Position numbers and translations under genes: made by a program. A DNA stretch of 47,449 nucleotides from Roseovarius azorensis (lineage in GTDB: Bacteria; Pseudomonadota; Alphaproteobacteria; Rhodobacterales; Rhodobacteraceae): NCBI RefSeq assembly GCF_900109455.1, contig NZ_FOAG01000018.1, positions 1 to 47,449 on the forward strand. The letters are read 5' to 3'. Positions 8,937-15,964 of this stretch are shown in pieces. The first letter of the stretch is position 1. Every line of letters starts with the position of its first letter. The notes beneath the pieces are model-generated. The model saw only the letters and a program-made list of their open reading frames with translations, did no database searches and had not been told where the DNA came from.

Positions 8937-9181
8937 GGACAAGGGAATAGGTATAAGTAATGGAGAAGGAGAAGGAGGGATCAGGTTGGTGGTTCCTCTT
9001 CCTCAGTCAGTAGTCTCTCCCCCCCTCCTCTTCCTTCCTTCCTTCTTCCCTTCCTCAACCCCTGAACACCACCTCCGCCAGTGGCCCGTAGAGGTCGAGG
9101 AGACACGGTCACGGTAGCCGAGGATCAAACCCGTTCGCCATGTACTCCCAGTCATCACGCTTGTTATCGGCCTGAGAGCCT

Positions 9182-9203
9182 AACAACAGGTGGTCCGGGG
9201 GGA
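9182..9203 (+). repeat. Direct repeat, copy 2
   Basis: AACAACAGGTGGTCC plus six G, matching copy 1 at 8914-8936, 268 bp apart. Possible arm-type recombinase sites or expansion repeats. Confidence 0.75.
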
Positions 9204-9507
9204 GAAGAAGGAGGATAGAGAGGTTGGATTGAAAGGTTGAGGAGGAGGGATAACCCTACTTGTCCAACTTGTCATTACTCCCCTTGTCCTAACCCCCGAA
9301 GCTTACCCACCCTCCTAGGACAGACAAGAGACAGTACGCCCCATCCTGTCCTCCCAAGCGGCCTTCCGAGCCAGATACCCGTCACATCGGATCACCCGCT
9401 CGTCCCGCCACTCTTTGAGATCCGCCCGCTTGTCAGCGTCGATCTCATCCAGCCCTATACCGACAGACGACGACGGCAGCGCACGTCCCACGGGCCAGAG
9501 CGTGCTG

Positions 9508-9612
9508 TGGGGTATAGCAGGCGACCGCCTTGATACCCATGTGTCCACTCTGTGTGATAAACAAAGAGTGGTGGAGGTGGCCCCCCGACGCAGCCGAAGC
9601 CACGCCGGAGGG
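9508..9612 (-). repeat. Structured repeat block, copy A (UUCG hairpin)
   Basis: Read on the minus strand, the segment 9612-9581 folds into a long hairpin. CCCTCCGGCG pairs with CGTCGGGGG using G-U pairs, and UGGC-UUCG-GCUG forms the tip. A CCACTCT...AGAGTGG stem and a CTGCTATACCCC box follow. The same block occurs at 10403-10511. This copy is about 80 bp past the stop of the membrane-protein gene at 9692, so it may act as a 3' end or terminator. Confidence 0.6.
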
Positions 9613-9691
9613 AGTCCTTCTCTGAAGGCAACCTATCCCGTTACCAGCGGATCGTCCGATAAGGTGACTCAGCCGTCCACGAAACAAACCG

Positions 9692-10156
9692 TTAATTTTC
9701 TTGTGGTTCTATTTCCGCGTTGCACTCCGGCACGTAGCCAAGCACCGTTTCCGGCGCTGGGCGCATGATCTCGGGGAGGTCTTGTAGAACTTCATCCACA
9801 ACCTCAGCCGTTAACGCGGCCACTTCGCAGGCGTACTGCTCGCGCGTCCCGCCCGGATTCTGCTCTTTCCACTCGCGATAGTCCTGCTTCTCGAAGTAGA
9901 AGATTGCACCGGCACCCGCAAAGGGAACGTCGACGATCGCCCTCCTTAGCCGGGCCTTAGCCTTTGTTTTTGCGACAGCCCTCGCCAGTTGCTTTCGATG
10001 CGCGACCGCCGTGGCCGCTGCATTGGCAGTCATTGTTACGACCGTGGTTGCCATCTGTATCGCCCAGAGGCCCGCCGCAATCGTGGTGGACACCAGTGCG
10101 AAGCTAAGCCATCCGAGGAACACAACATTCCTGAACGAGCGAAAGATTTTCGCCAT
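9692..10156 (-). CDS. Island membrane-anchored protein of unknown function
   Basis: This 154-residue protein has a hydrophobic N-terminal region with one or two membrane segments (VVFLGWLSFALVSTTIAAGL). A basic linker (HRKQLARAVAKTKAKARLRR), a short apolar stretch (IVDVPFAGAGAIFYF) and an acidic C-terminal part (about 100-154) follow. The ATG at 10156 has AAGG six bases upstream; the longer frame adds 12 residues with no site. I do not recognise a named family. It is in the same direction as the integrase operon and is separated from it by a decayed gene copy. Confidence 0.65.
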   Translation of the reverse strand: MAKIFRSFRNVVFLGWLSFALVSTTIAAGLWAIQMATTVVTMTANAAATAVAHRKQLARAVAKTKAKARLRRAIVDVPFAGAGAIFYFEKQDYREWKEQNPGGTREQYACEVAALTAEVVDEVLQDLPEIMRPAPETVLGYVPECNAEIEPQEN

Positions 10157-10216
10157 GAGAAGCCTTACTTTTCTGAGGGAAACCCCGGCCAACTCTCGCC
10201 AGCCGAATCCGTTCTC

Positions 10217-10315
10217 TCAGGGCAGCCTACGCGCGACGACGTAATCCGCCAACCATTGTCTGTATGCTCCCGGTCCAGGAGGTCCTGCTGACGGGCGTCA
10301 AGGCGTTCCACGCTT
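10217..10315 (-). pseudogene. Decayed second copy of the 57-residue island gene
   Basis: The minus strand reads SVERLDARQQDLLDRE, then after a one-base deletion WLADYVVARRLP and a stop. This aligns with the C-terminal half of the intact 57-residue protein at 10519-10692 (ARQQGFRDRD...WLADYVVARRLP). An in-frame TAA lies just upstream and the N-terminal half is missing, so it is a partial duplicate under decay. Confidence 0.75.
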
Positions 10316-10344
10316 TCGGTTTAGATGCTGCCTCCGGAACCAAG

Positions 10345-10378
10345 AGACCACCCAGAGAGCACCAGAGTGGCACGAGGG
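10345..10378 (+). repeat. 34-bp inverted repeat, left arm
   Basis: The sequence beginning AGACCACCCAGAGAGCACCA and ending GTGGCACGAGGG is found as a perfect reverse complement at 14506-14539, 4.1 kb away in the island. Internally it has CCAGAG twice, four bases apart. Confidence 0.85.
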
Positions 10379-10402
10379 CAGGTCTAGGGCTGTAGGGCTA
10401 AG

Positions 10403-10511
10403 GGGGGGTATAGCAGACAGCGACCCGTGCCCTCCTGAGCCCGCTCTGCGACAGAGAGAAAAAAAGAGTGGTGGAGGTCCCCCCGACGCAGCCGAAGCCA
10501 CGCCGGAGGGG
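10403..10511 (-). terminator. Structured repeat block, copy B; likely 3' end of the integrase operon
   Basis: The hairpin at 10511-10479 (minus strand) starts seven bases after the stop of the 57-residue gene, has a UUCG loop, and is followed 13 bases later by a run of seven T. It shares more than 30 identical bases with copy A, plus the CCTCCACCACTCTTT and CTGCTATACCCC boxes. Confidence 0.55.
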
Positions 10512-10518
10512 TTCGTTC

Positions 10519-10692
10519 TCAGGGTAACCTACGCGCCACGACGTAGTCCGCCAACCACTGCCAGTACTGATCCCGGTCCCGGAACCCCTGCTGACGCGCC
10601 GCAAGGTCCTCCGCCGCCGCCCGAGACAGACCACCGTCGTACTCAGCGATGGCCGCCCGCTCCTCGAACGCCTCGATTTCCGGTATCAACAT
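10519..10692 (-). CDS. 57-residue conserved-looking protein coupled to the integrase
   Basis: The protein starts MLIPEIEAFEERAAIAEYDG, continues GLSRAAAEDLAARQQGF, and ends with WLADYVVARRLP. The EAFEERAAI-EYDGGLSRA pattern is of a kind seen in short proteins of proteobacterial mobile elements; their function is unknown to me. Its ATG lies seven bases inside the integrase stop region (ATGTTGA), so it is translationally coupled to the recombinase. A role as accessory or control factor is inferred from position only. A decayed duplicate lies at 10217-10315. Confidence 0.8.
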   Translation of the reverse strand: MLIPEIEAFEERAAIAEYDGGLSRAAAEDLAARQQGFRDRDQYWQWLADYVVARRLP

Positions 10693-11972
10693 GACGGCAA
10701 CCGGATCTGGTCGATGATCCCCCGCTTCTGCTCGTCGGAGATGCCCGCCGAGTAGATGCCGTAGGTGAGGCCGTTCTCCGACCGTGCGGACTTGTGGCCG
10801 ACCAAGGACGCGGTGAAGTGCTCCGGCACACCCGTGCGCTCACACTGGGTGATGAACCACTTGCGGGTAGAGTGGAACACTAGACCGGGCCGTTCAAGGT
10901 TGAGGCGTGTCCGAAGGTCAGCGAACCGCTTGGTCACCGTGTTCACCGAGAGATCAGGAAACAGCGGCCCCTCGGACGGCAGGTTGCCGAGCAACGGCTC
11001 CAACGCGGAGTGCATCGGCACCAACCGTTCGGCGGCGTCGGTCTTGAGTTCCCGCAGAGCGTTCGGGCGGACGTGGACGAACCGGCCAAGGTTGCCCTTC
11101 CGAACCAGATCATCACGCAGCAACCCGACCGCCTCCCCGGACCGCATTCCAGTCAGGAGGCAGAAGAGCAGCGGGACGTGGAGCAACGGGTCACGCGCAG
11201 CCAGTATCGTCCGCACCTCGTCGTCGGTCGGCACTGCGTAGGGGGCGGGTTTGACCTTGCCCTCGAAGCGGACCGTTCGGAACGGGTTCTGCTGGAGGTG
11301 TCCCTCGTAGACTGCCCAGTCGAGGAAGTGGTTCACCTGCGACCAGATGCGTTTGCGGGTTCGGGCCGAGATGCGACCGTTGCGCCGGTCGGACCAGCGA
11401 ACGAGTTGCTCCAGCGACTTTCGCCGGGTGTCCGGCCCCTTTCCGATGAGCGGAGACAGCCGCGCGATCAGACCGAGAAACTCCCGACCGTCGTCACGGC
11501 TCAGCGCGGTCACCCGCCGGTCCGAGAACTTCGACGTGAACAGACCCACCGAGTACCGAACGCTCTTGAATCCACCCCACCGAAGCTCACCCCCACGCAG
11601 AGTCAGGTAGGTGCGTGACAGTTCGTCCACCGTCGGTGATCGGGTCTTCCCCGGGAACGAAACCGGCCCAGAGGCCTCCAGAGTGCACCGGAGAGCAACG
11701 AGAGCGGCGTTTGATGGGGTGGCCCATGCAACGGTGTCACCGGCTCTCTCTGCGTCACTCAGGACGTCCTCGGCCCCGGAGCGAACCTTGCGAACCAGTT
11801 CCTCGTACCTGGCGTTCACCTCGGCGGCGCGAGCGCGGGCGGTCTTGACGTCGCCGGTCTTCAGCGACTGTTTCAGGGCGCGCGAGCCCAGCAGGGGCGC
11901 GACCTCCTTCGGGTAGTTCCGGCGGTAAAGCCAGGTCTGCCCCTTGAGATAGGCGTACTTGATGTCGGACAT
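10686..11972 (-). CDS. Tyrosine recombinase (integrase) of the tRNA-Gln island
   Basis: This 428-residue site-specific recombinase has an N-terminal region (YLKGQTWLYRRNYPKEV) typical of alphaproteobacterial island integrases, a SAM-like core-binding domain in the middle, and a C-terminal catalytic domain. The active-site residues are visible in order: Arg in LLTGMRSGEAVGL, His-x-x-Arg in HSTRKWFI, His in LVGHKSAR, and the nucleophile Tyr in YGIYSAGIS. It lies between exact 26-bp repeats ending in tRNA-Gln, so it most likely integrates and excises this island. It follows three small genes in the same direction and overlaps the 57-residue gene. Confidence 0.95.
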   Translation of the reverse strand: MSDIKYAYLKGQTWLYRRNYPKEVAPLLGSRALKQSLKTGDVKTARARAAEVNARYEELVRKVRSGAEDVLSDAERAGDTVAWATPSNAALVALRCTLEASGPVSFPGKTRSPTVDELSRTYLTLRGGELRWGGFKSVRYSVGLFTSKFSDRRVTALSRDDGREFLGLIARLSPLIGKGPDTRRKSLEQLVRWSDRRNGRISARTRKRIWSQVNHFLDWAVYEGHLQQNPFRTVRFEGKVKPAPYAVPTDDEVRTILAARDPLLHVPLLFCLLTGMRSGEAVGLLRDDLVRKGNLGRFVHVRPNALRELKTDAAERLVPMHSALEPLLGNLPSEGPLFPDLSVNTVTKRFADLRTRLNLERPGLVFHSTRKWFITQCERTGVPEHFTASLVGHKSARSENGLTYGIYSAGISDEQKRGIIDQIRLPSC

Positions 11973-12057
11973 GACTACTCCTTCCCGGGAGAGTGCCCCG
12001 GGGTCATTTCGGTATTGCGATGAAAAGAATGGTGTTCAGGCGCGAGCTGGGATGTTT

Positions 12058-12243
12058 CTAATCCTTGCCAGCGATGCCCTTGATGAGGTCCAGCGGTGGC
12101 TCGCCGTAGCTTCCGGCGAAGGGGCCGGTCAGGGCCTCGCCAGTCACGCGGTCTTCCTCGACCGTGTCGACCATGAACAGGTGTTCGGGGACGTCATCGA
12201 AGGCTCGGATGACGACCACGGTGCCGGGGGTGAGATCGGTCAT
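12058..12243 (-). CDS. 61-residue island protein
   Basis: The protein begins MTDLTPGTVVVIRAFDDVPE and has a beta-rich, acidic pattern (HLFMVDTVEEDRVTGEALTG) like a small SH3/KOW-type barrel. It ends GEPPLDLIKGIAGKD. The family was not recognised. It starts three bases after the stop of the 44-residue membrane micro-protein and lies 85 bp upstream of the integrase, so these genes probably share one transcript. Confidence 0.65.
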   Translation of the reverse strand: MTDLTPGTVVVIRAFDDVPEHLFMVDTVEEDRVTGEALTGPFAGSYGEPPLDLIKGIAGKD

Positions 12244-12246
12244 CGC

Positions 12247-12381
12247 TCAACTCACGAAAACCGACACGATCCAGACCAGCAGCAGCCAGCCCAGCAGTTC
12301 GTCACCACCACCGCCACCACCGGACCTGCGACGGGTGGTCTTCGTGGGTCCGAAGATCCACGCCAAGATATTGATAAGCAT
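12247..12381 (-). CDS. 44-residue membrane micro-protein with glycine tract
   Basis: The protein reads MLINILAWIFGPTKTTRRRS, then six glycines, DELLGW, and a hydrophobic C-terminal helix (LLLVWIVSVFVS). Both ends are apolar and the middle is basic and glycine-rich, which suggests a small membrane protein. GGAGG lies six bases before the ATG, one of the best ribosome sites in the island. It heads the minus-strand operon leading to the integrase. Confidence 0.7.
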   Translation of the reverse strand: MLINILAWIFGPTKTTRRRSGGGGGGDELLGWLLLVWIVSVFVS

Positions 12382-12563
12382 GATAAACCTCCTTGGTTGT
12401 TATCGTTATAGATACGGAGGTTTTCTCGGTTTGACGGGGGGTGATGACGCGCAAGATCGCGCAGTACGCGAGAGTTTCGTTGACGCTAGGGGTGGTATGG
12501 GGCTATATAGGGTGGCAAGGGGCGCATGGGCGCCCTGCTCAAGCCAACACAAGGAATGGAATC
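12382..12563. promoter_or_regulatory. Divergent promoter region of the island
   Basis: The 180 bp between two diverging transcripts hold a TATC-TATAAC-GATA inverted element (about 12398-12413) that could be the minus-strand -10 or an operator. An A/G-rich ribosome site (AAGGAATGGA, 12551-12560) precedes the plus-strand gene. No repressor gene was recognised in the island. Confidence 0.4.
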
Positions 12564-12827
12564 ATGAGCATCGTTGAGGTCCGCGACCATGCCCTTTGGG
12601 CAAAACATATTCATGGGAATGAGCAACTGAAGAACAAGATCCTTGGCCTGTCACAAGGAAAAATCATCGAACTTGTTGTCGATGGTTGGCGAGGAACGTG
12701 GGTGAAAATGGACGACGGCACAGATGGAAGACCAACACCTGGCCTCAAAGCCGTGGGAACCGCTCGGCAGAAATGGCACGAGATGAATGAACAGCGCGGT
12801 TCTATAGTCTCGATTCAGGAAGCATAG
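12564..12827 (+). CDS. 87-residue conserved-looking hypothetical protein
   Basis: The protein begins MSIVEVRDHALWAKHIHGNE. Its motifs are GKIIELVVDGWRGTWVKM, DGRPTPGLK, KWHEMNEQRGSIVSI. The pattern (charged helix, then a W-K-M-DG-GRPTPG strand and loop segment, then a helix) looks like a real alphaproteobacterial family of unknown function. The ATG at 12564 has AAGGAATGGA upstream. It is transcribed divergently from the integrase operon and in line with the ClpP-PAN gene. Confidence 0.7.
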   Translation: MSIVEVRDHALWAKHIHGNEQLKNKILGLSQGKIIELVVDGWRGTWVKMDDGTDGRPTPGLKAVGTARQKWHEMNEQRGSIVSIQEA

Positions 12828-12871
12828 TTGTCATCAGAGGTGCGAGTGGTAGCGGCTTCGGGAAACGCTCA

Positions 12872-13003
12872 ATGCTCAGATCACCCTTCCCGACCGATCC
12901 ACACTATGACGTAAAGGCCTTGGAATTGCGTCTTGTCCAGAACATGCGCGGGCAGATAGTCTCCTGGCATGTCGCGCCCGAGGCCAGCCCGAAGAACAGT
13001 TGA
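12872..13003 (+). CDS. Possible 43-residue ORF before the ClpP-PAN gene
   Basis: The ATG at 12872 opens a frame reading MLRSPFPTDPHYDVKALELR, then LVQNMRGQIVSWHV, ending 9 bases before the next gene. The same frame stays open upstream and reads VVIRGASGSGFGKRS, which resembles a damaged P-loop. It may be a remnant of a P-loop gene or a small coupled gene. Codon use looks coding but no start signal is clear. Confidence 0.3.
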   Translation: MLRSPFPTDPHYDVKALELRLVQNMRGQIVSWHVAPEASPKNS

Positions 13004-13012
13004 TGATTTCAA

Positions 13013-14371
13013 ATGAATGATGGTTCCCTGCTCGATACTTTCAGAAGGCAGAAGCGGCACCGCTTTTCAGCATGCTCGTTTTTCTTCCACGTATTTCTTC
13101 TCTTGCAGCTAACGGCGGCGACTGCAGCGAACATATCGTTCGAGGATAGTTATCTTGGCCCGTTTGGCAGATCTGTACATGTGCATGTCGACGGAGAACT
13201 TCGGACTGGCGACACAAATCAAATCCGAGAATTCGTCGGCGCATTGCGCTACTCAGACGATCTTCGCATCCACGTCAACTTTAATTCCCCTGGAGGTTCG
13301 CTCGCTGAAGGGCTCGAAATTGGCCGTTACCTTGCCTCTCTGCCCGTCACTGTAACGACCAGCGTATCACGAGAGGAGGGCCAAGCCGGAGAATGCGCGT
13401 CTGCGTGCGTTTTTGCCTACATTGGAGGACACTATCGATACCTCGGCAAGGACTCACGGATAGGCGTGCATCAGTTCTATCTCGGGGAGGACGCAAAGCT
13501 TTCAGCGTCTGAAGGGGTTGCCATCTCGCAGGTGATGGCAGGTGAAATCGTCACCTTTCTTGATGAGAACCGAGTGCGACCTGACTTTTTCAAAGTTATC
13601 TCGACCGTAGCACCTGATCAAATCCACTGGGTGCCGGAAACTGCTCTACGTGAATTCCGGGTGGTGACCGGCCCAATTTACGATCAGGCGACAGAGTTTC
13701 GGCACGTTGATGGCCATTACTACCTACGCCTCTGGCAACAAAGCTACTATGGCGAGAGCAAGATGATTGCTACTTGCGCAAACCCGGGGGAGATGGTTTT
13801 TTCATCTTACATTCAGCCGGCGGACATTCACAGTTTCGACCACCGAAACTACACGTTCGAGATCACGATCAATGGCGTGAGCATGCCGCCTGCGAGCTGG
13901 GAGCCCGGACCGCGCGACGCAAGATGGGCCGTTACCAGTTTGACGCTTCAGCAGTTCCAGCTTGATGCGCTGCGTTCTGCTTCGTCCTTTGGAGCAAGGC
14001 ATGTTCACGAGAGCGGGGTGTTTCTCGGCTTTGAGTTCGCTCTCGAAGACAGCAGGCTAGCGGAATTGGTGGCGGGTTGCAGGCCACGAGTCGAGAACCA
14101 GAGCCAACCGATAACTTCGAAACCCCTGATGAGTAAACCAACACTTTTGGATCAACCAACTATCCTAAGAAACAACGACATCCCAGGCGGCGATTTCGAT
14201 ACGAAGGGCCTTCGGGAGATCAGCATCGATCAGTGCCATGAGGTTTGCCTTGGAATTGACCGGTGTATTGGGTTCTCCTGGGTAGAGCAAAGTGGGTGGT
14301 GCTGGCCAAAGCATACCATATCGAGCAGAGTCTCGAATACCGGAGTGACCAGCGTGATTATCCGCAGGTGA
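13013..14371 (+). CDS. Exported ClpP/crotonase-fold protease-like protein with PAN/apple-like C-terminus
   Basis: This 452-residue protein has an N-terminal signal or anchor (FFFHVFLLLQLTAATAA). Residues about 55-190 form a ClpP-type serine-protease fold with the oxyanion segment NSPGGSLAEG (91-100), the likely nucleophile Ser130 in ECASACVFA, and His153 in IGVHQF. The middle part (about 200-370) is unassigned. The C-terminus (about 390-450) has cysteines in QCHEVCLGIDRCIGFSW and GWCWP, the pattern of PAN/apple modules that bind protein or sugar. This suggests a periplasmic or surface protease with a binding module. It is cargo of the tRNA-Gln island. No clear ribosome site precedes the ATG. 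Confidence 0.75.
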   Translation: MNDGSLLDTFRRQKRHRFSACSFFFHVFLLLQLTAATAANISFEDSYLGPFGRSVHVHVDGELRTGDTNQIREFVGALRYSDDLRIHVNFNSPGGSLAEGLEIGRYLASLPVTVTTSVSREEGQAGECASACVFAYIGGHYRYLGKDSRIGVHQFYLGEDAKLSASEGVAISQVMAGEIVTFLDENRVRPDFFKVISTVAPDQIHWVPETALREFRVVTGPIYDQATEFRHVDGHYYLRLWQQSYYGESKMIATCANPGEMVFSSYIQPADIHSFDHRNYTFEITINGVSMPPASWEPGPRDARWAVTSLTLQQFQLDALRSASSFGARHVHESGVFLGFEFALEDSRLAELVAGCRPRVENQSQPITSKPLMSKPTLLDQPTILRNNDIPGGDFDTKGLREISIDQCHEVCLGIDRCIGFSWVEQSGWCWPKHTISSRVSNTGVTSVIIRR

Positions 14372-14692
14372 AACATTGGCGCCCAATTAGGGCCTTCCGT
14401 GGTTGCCGCCCGTAGTGCAAGAAGTTTCTGACCGTTCAGGAATGTGATCGAGTGCGAACTTCTCTCAGGCCTCTGTGTGCGGCGTTTCCAGAAGCCGCGG
14501 GCCTACCCTCGTGCCACTCTGGTGCTCTCTGGGTGGTCTGACATAATGATCTTTGATCATATTTGAGTTTGAGTGGACGCTTTCGCGATGCTGTCCGGTG
14601 CGTTTTGCGCCTGCGGCTAGGTCCTGGTGTCTGCCTTTCGCGATTGTCAGGCTGTCGGTAGGCAAAGGTGCGGCATCCAGCGCACAGCTCCA
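14372..14692. other. Gap between convergent cargo genes
   Basis: No gene is seen. The stretch holds the right arm of the 34-bp inverted repeat (14506-14539) and, just after it, a perfect hairpin ATGATC-TTT-GATCAT (about 14546-14560). Confidence 0.5.
14506..14539 (-). repeat. 34-bp inverted repeat, right arm
   Basis: This is the perfect reverse complement of 10345-10378. It lies in the gap between the ClpP-PAN gene and the HEPN gene, so the two arms enclose the integrase operon, the small genes and the ClpP-PAN gene. Confidence 0.85.
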
Positions 14693-15721
14693 CTATTCTT
14701 CTGCGCCGAGGGCCGCATCGCGCACATTGTCGAAAATGAAGTTCGCAAGCGGAGCCTTGGGATCAAACTGCGCACCCCAGATTTGTTTACGTTCGTCGGG
14801 TCCCCTCTCCCAGAATGCCTTTGATGAATCGACGGCTCCAAAATGCGCGGTTAGCACAGGGTTAAGAAGGATGCGTTCAAGACATGAGCGTGCAACCCAC
14901 TCGCTCACCGCTTCATATTCCGCGAGGCGAATTCGAGTTGCTCGATCGAACTTCTCTAGGTATTGGTGCTCTTGCATGTGTTCCACGGCGCTTCGAATGT
15001 CGTAAATCTTACCCATGAGATCGTGATGCGAGGGACCTACAAATTGCTCGGTTCTGGATTTGAACTGCTTTTTGGTACTCCCCGGTTCGGGCACGATCAG
15101 CCCTTCGATACAACGAGTGAATTGATGAATTCGATCCAGAGTATTTCCTTCACACCTTGTTTCCTGATAGATACTCAGGCACCTGAGAAGGCGCCAGTTG
15201 CTCGTGCGGGGCGCTTTTCTGATTGCGTCTAGGGCTTGGGCAAGTTGGGCGGCGCGCTGCAGTTGAGCCAGTGAAATCTCATCGTCGCTTCCGACGATGG
15301 AACGCATTGGAGGATTGATCCGGGCAAACTGGCGAACATCAACTTCCCCGTAAATGCAGCTACCAGTTGCCATAAATGGCGAATCCGAAGTGGCAAACTT
15401 GTTTGTGAGCATGAGACCCATCAGCAAGTCGTTGACGGCACCGCACAGATGATGGTTTTCCGCATCTAGTACACTGAGCGAAGCAGAGGTATCCTTGGCG
15501 AGTAAAAACAAGCTGCATCTCGATACATCCTCGACACGAATCGTGCCAAGCCACTCACGCCAATGCTCAGGCAACTCAAAATCCGCATCTGGGAGGACTG
15601 TCAATCTGTTAGAAGCAACGAACTGGGAAACATCAGGCGTGCATCGTACATCTAACCCGATGAGGGCAAATTTCTCACCATCTTGGATCCAATCGGGAGC
15701 ACGTTTCCGAGGTTTCGTCAT
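14693..15721 (-). CDS. HEPN-motif protein (Apea-like), putative RNase
   Basis: This 342-residue soluble protein has a C-terminal half (about 165-300) with the layout of an Apea-like HEPN domain: a helix with RCIEGLIVPE, a basic segment KKQFKSRTEQFVG, and the HEPN motif RxxxxH as R243-SAVE-H248 in KIYDIRSAVEHM. HEPN domains with this motif are commonly metal-independent RNases in defence and toxin systems. The N-terminal half (about 1-160) is not recognised and could sense or bind. It is a lone gene in an integrative island, convergent with the ClpP-PAN gene. RNase activity and an antiphage role are inferences. Confidence 0.7.
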   Translation of the reverse strand: MTKPRKRAPDWIQDGEKFALIGLDVRCTPDVSQFVASNRLTVLPDADFELPEHWREWLGTIRVEDVSRCSLFLLAKDTSASLSVLDAENHHLCGAVNDLLMGLMLTNKFATSDSPFMATGSCIYGEVDVRQFARINPPMRSIVGSDDEISLAQLQRAAQLAQALDAIRKAPRTSNWRLLRCLSIYQETRCEGNTLDRIHQFTRCIEGLIVPEPGSTKKQFKSRTEQFVGPSHHDLMGKIYDIRSAVEHMQEHQYLEKFDRATRIRLAEYEAVSEWVARSCLERILLNPVLTAHFGAVDSSKAFWERGPDERKQIWGAQFDPKAPLANFIFDNVRDAALGAEE

Positions 15722-15964
15722 ATCCCGCTTTCAAGGCACCAATTCAGACACTTGTTGTTAGTAATGGGTACCGACATCATCCACTATCCAATTAAATCTA
15801 ACCATTACGGCGAAAGTCCGCTCTGCCCCACACCACCGACACTGCCTGACCGGAAACGCTGAGGCAAGCGACACCCCCCACACACCACCAGACTGCCCCC
15901 GGAAAAGGCCCCAGGTCGAGGGAGCAGGGGTGGTTCATGTCTGGTTTCAGTGGGTTTGAGGGTC

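Larger units (their letters stand above)
8797..9691. other. Non-coding, repeat-rich left end of the island
   Basis: About 0.9 kb has no convincing gene. It holds two copies of an AACAACAGGTGGTCCGGGGGG repeat, purine runs (GGAGAAGGAGAAGGAGGG near 8961) followed by long pyrimidine runs (about 9016-9060), and one copy of a UUCG-capped hairpin block (about 9508-9612). A minus-strand stretch at 9315-9470 encodes a charged segment (EIDADKRADLKEWRDERV) that looks coding but has no proper start. The region may carry recombinase arm sites or regulatory RNA. Confidence 0.6.

Noticed and set aside
8797..9300. CRISPR array
   Set aside because: Only two spaced copies of the GGTGGTCC repeat exist; there are no regular spacers and no cas genes.
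9237..9533. 98-residue plus-strand frame in the island left end
   Set aside because: It is proline/arginine-rich low-complexity translation with no ribosome site; it overlaps a repeat block.
15722..15964. Second partial tRNA at the right island end
   Set aside because: Only the 26-bp crossover segment matches tRNA-Gln; no acceptor 5' strand, anticodon arm or D-arm is present.
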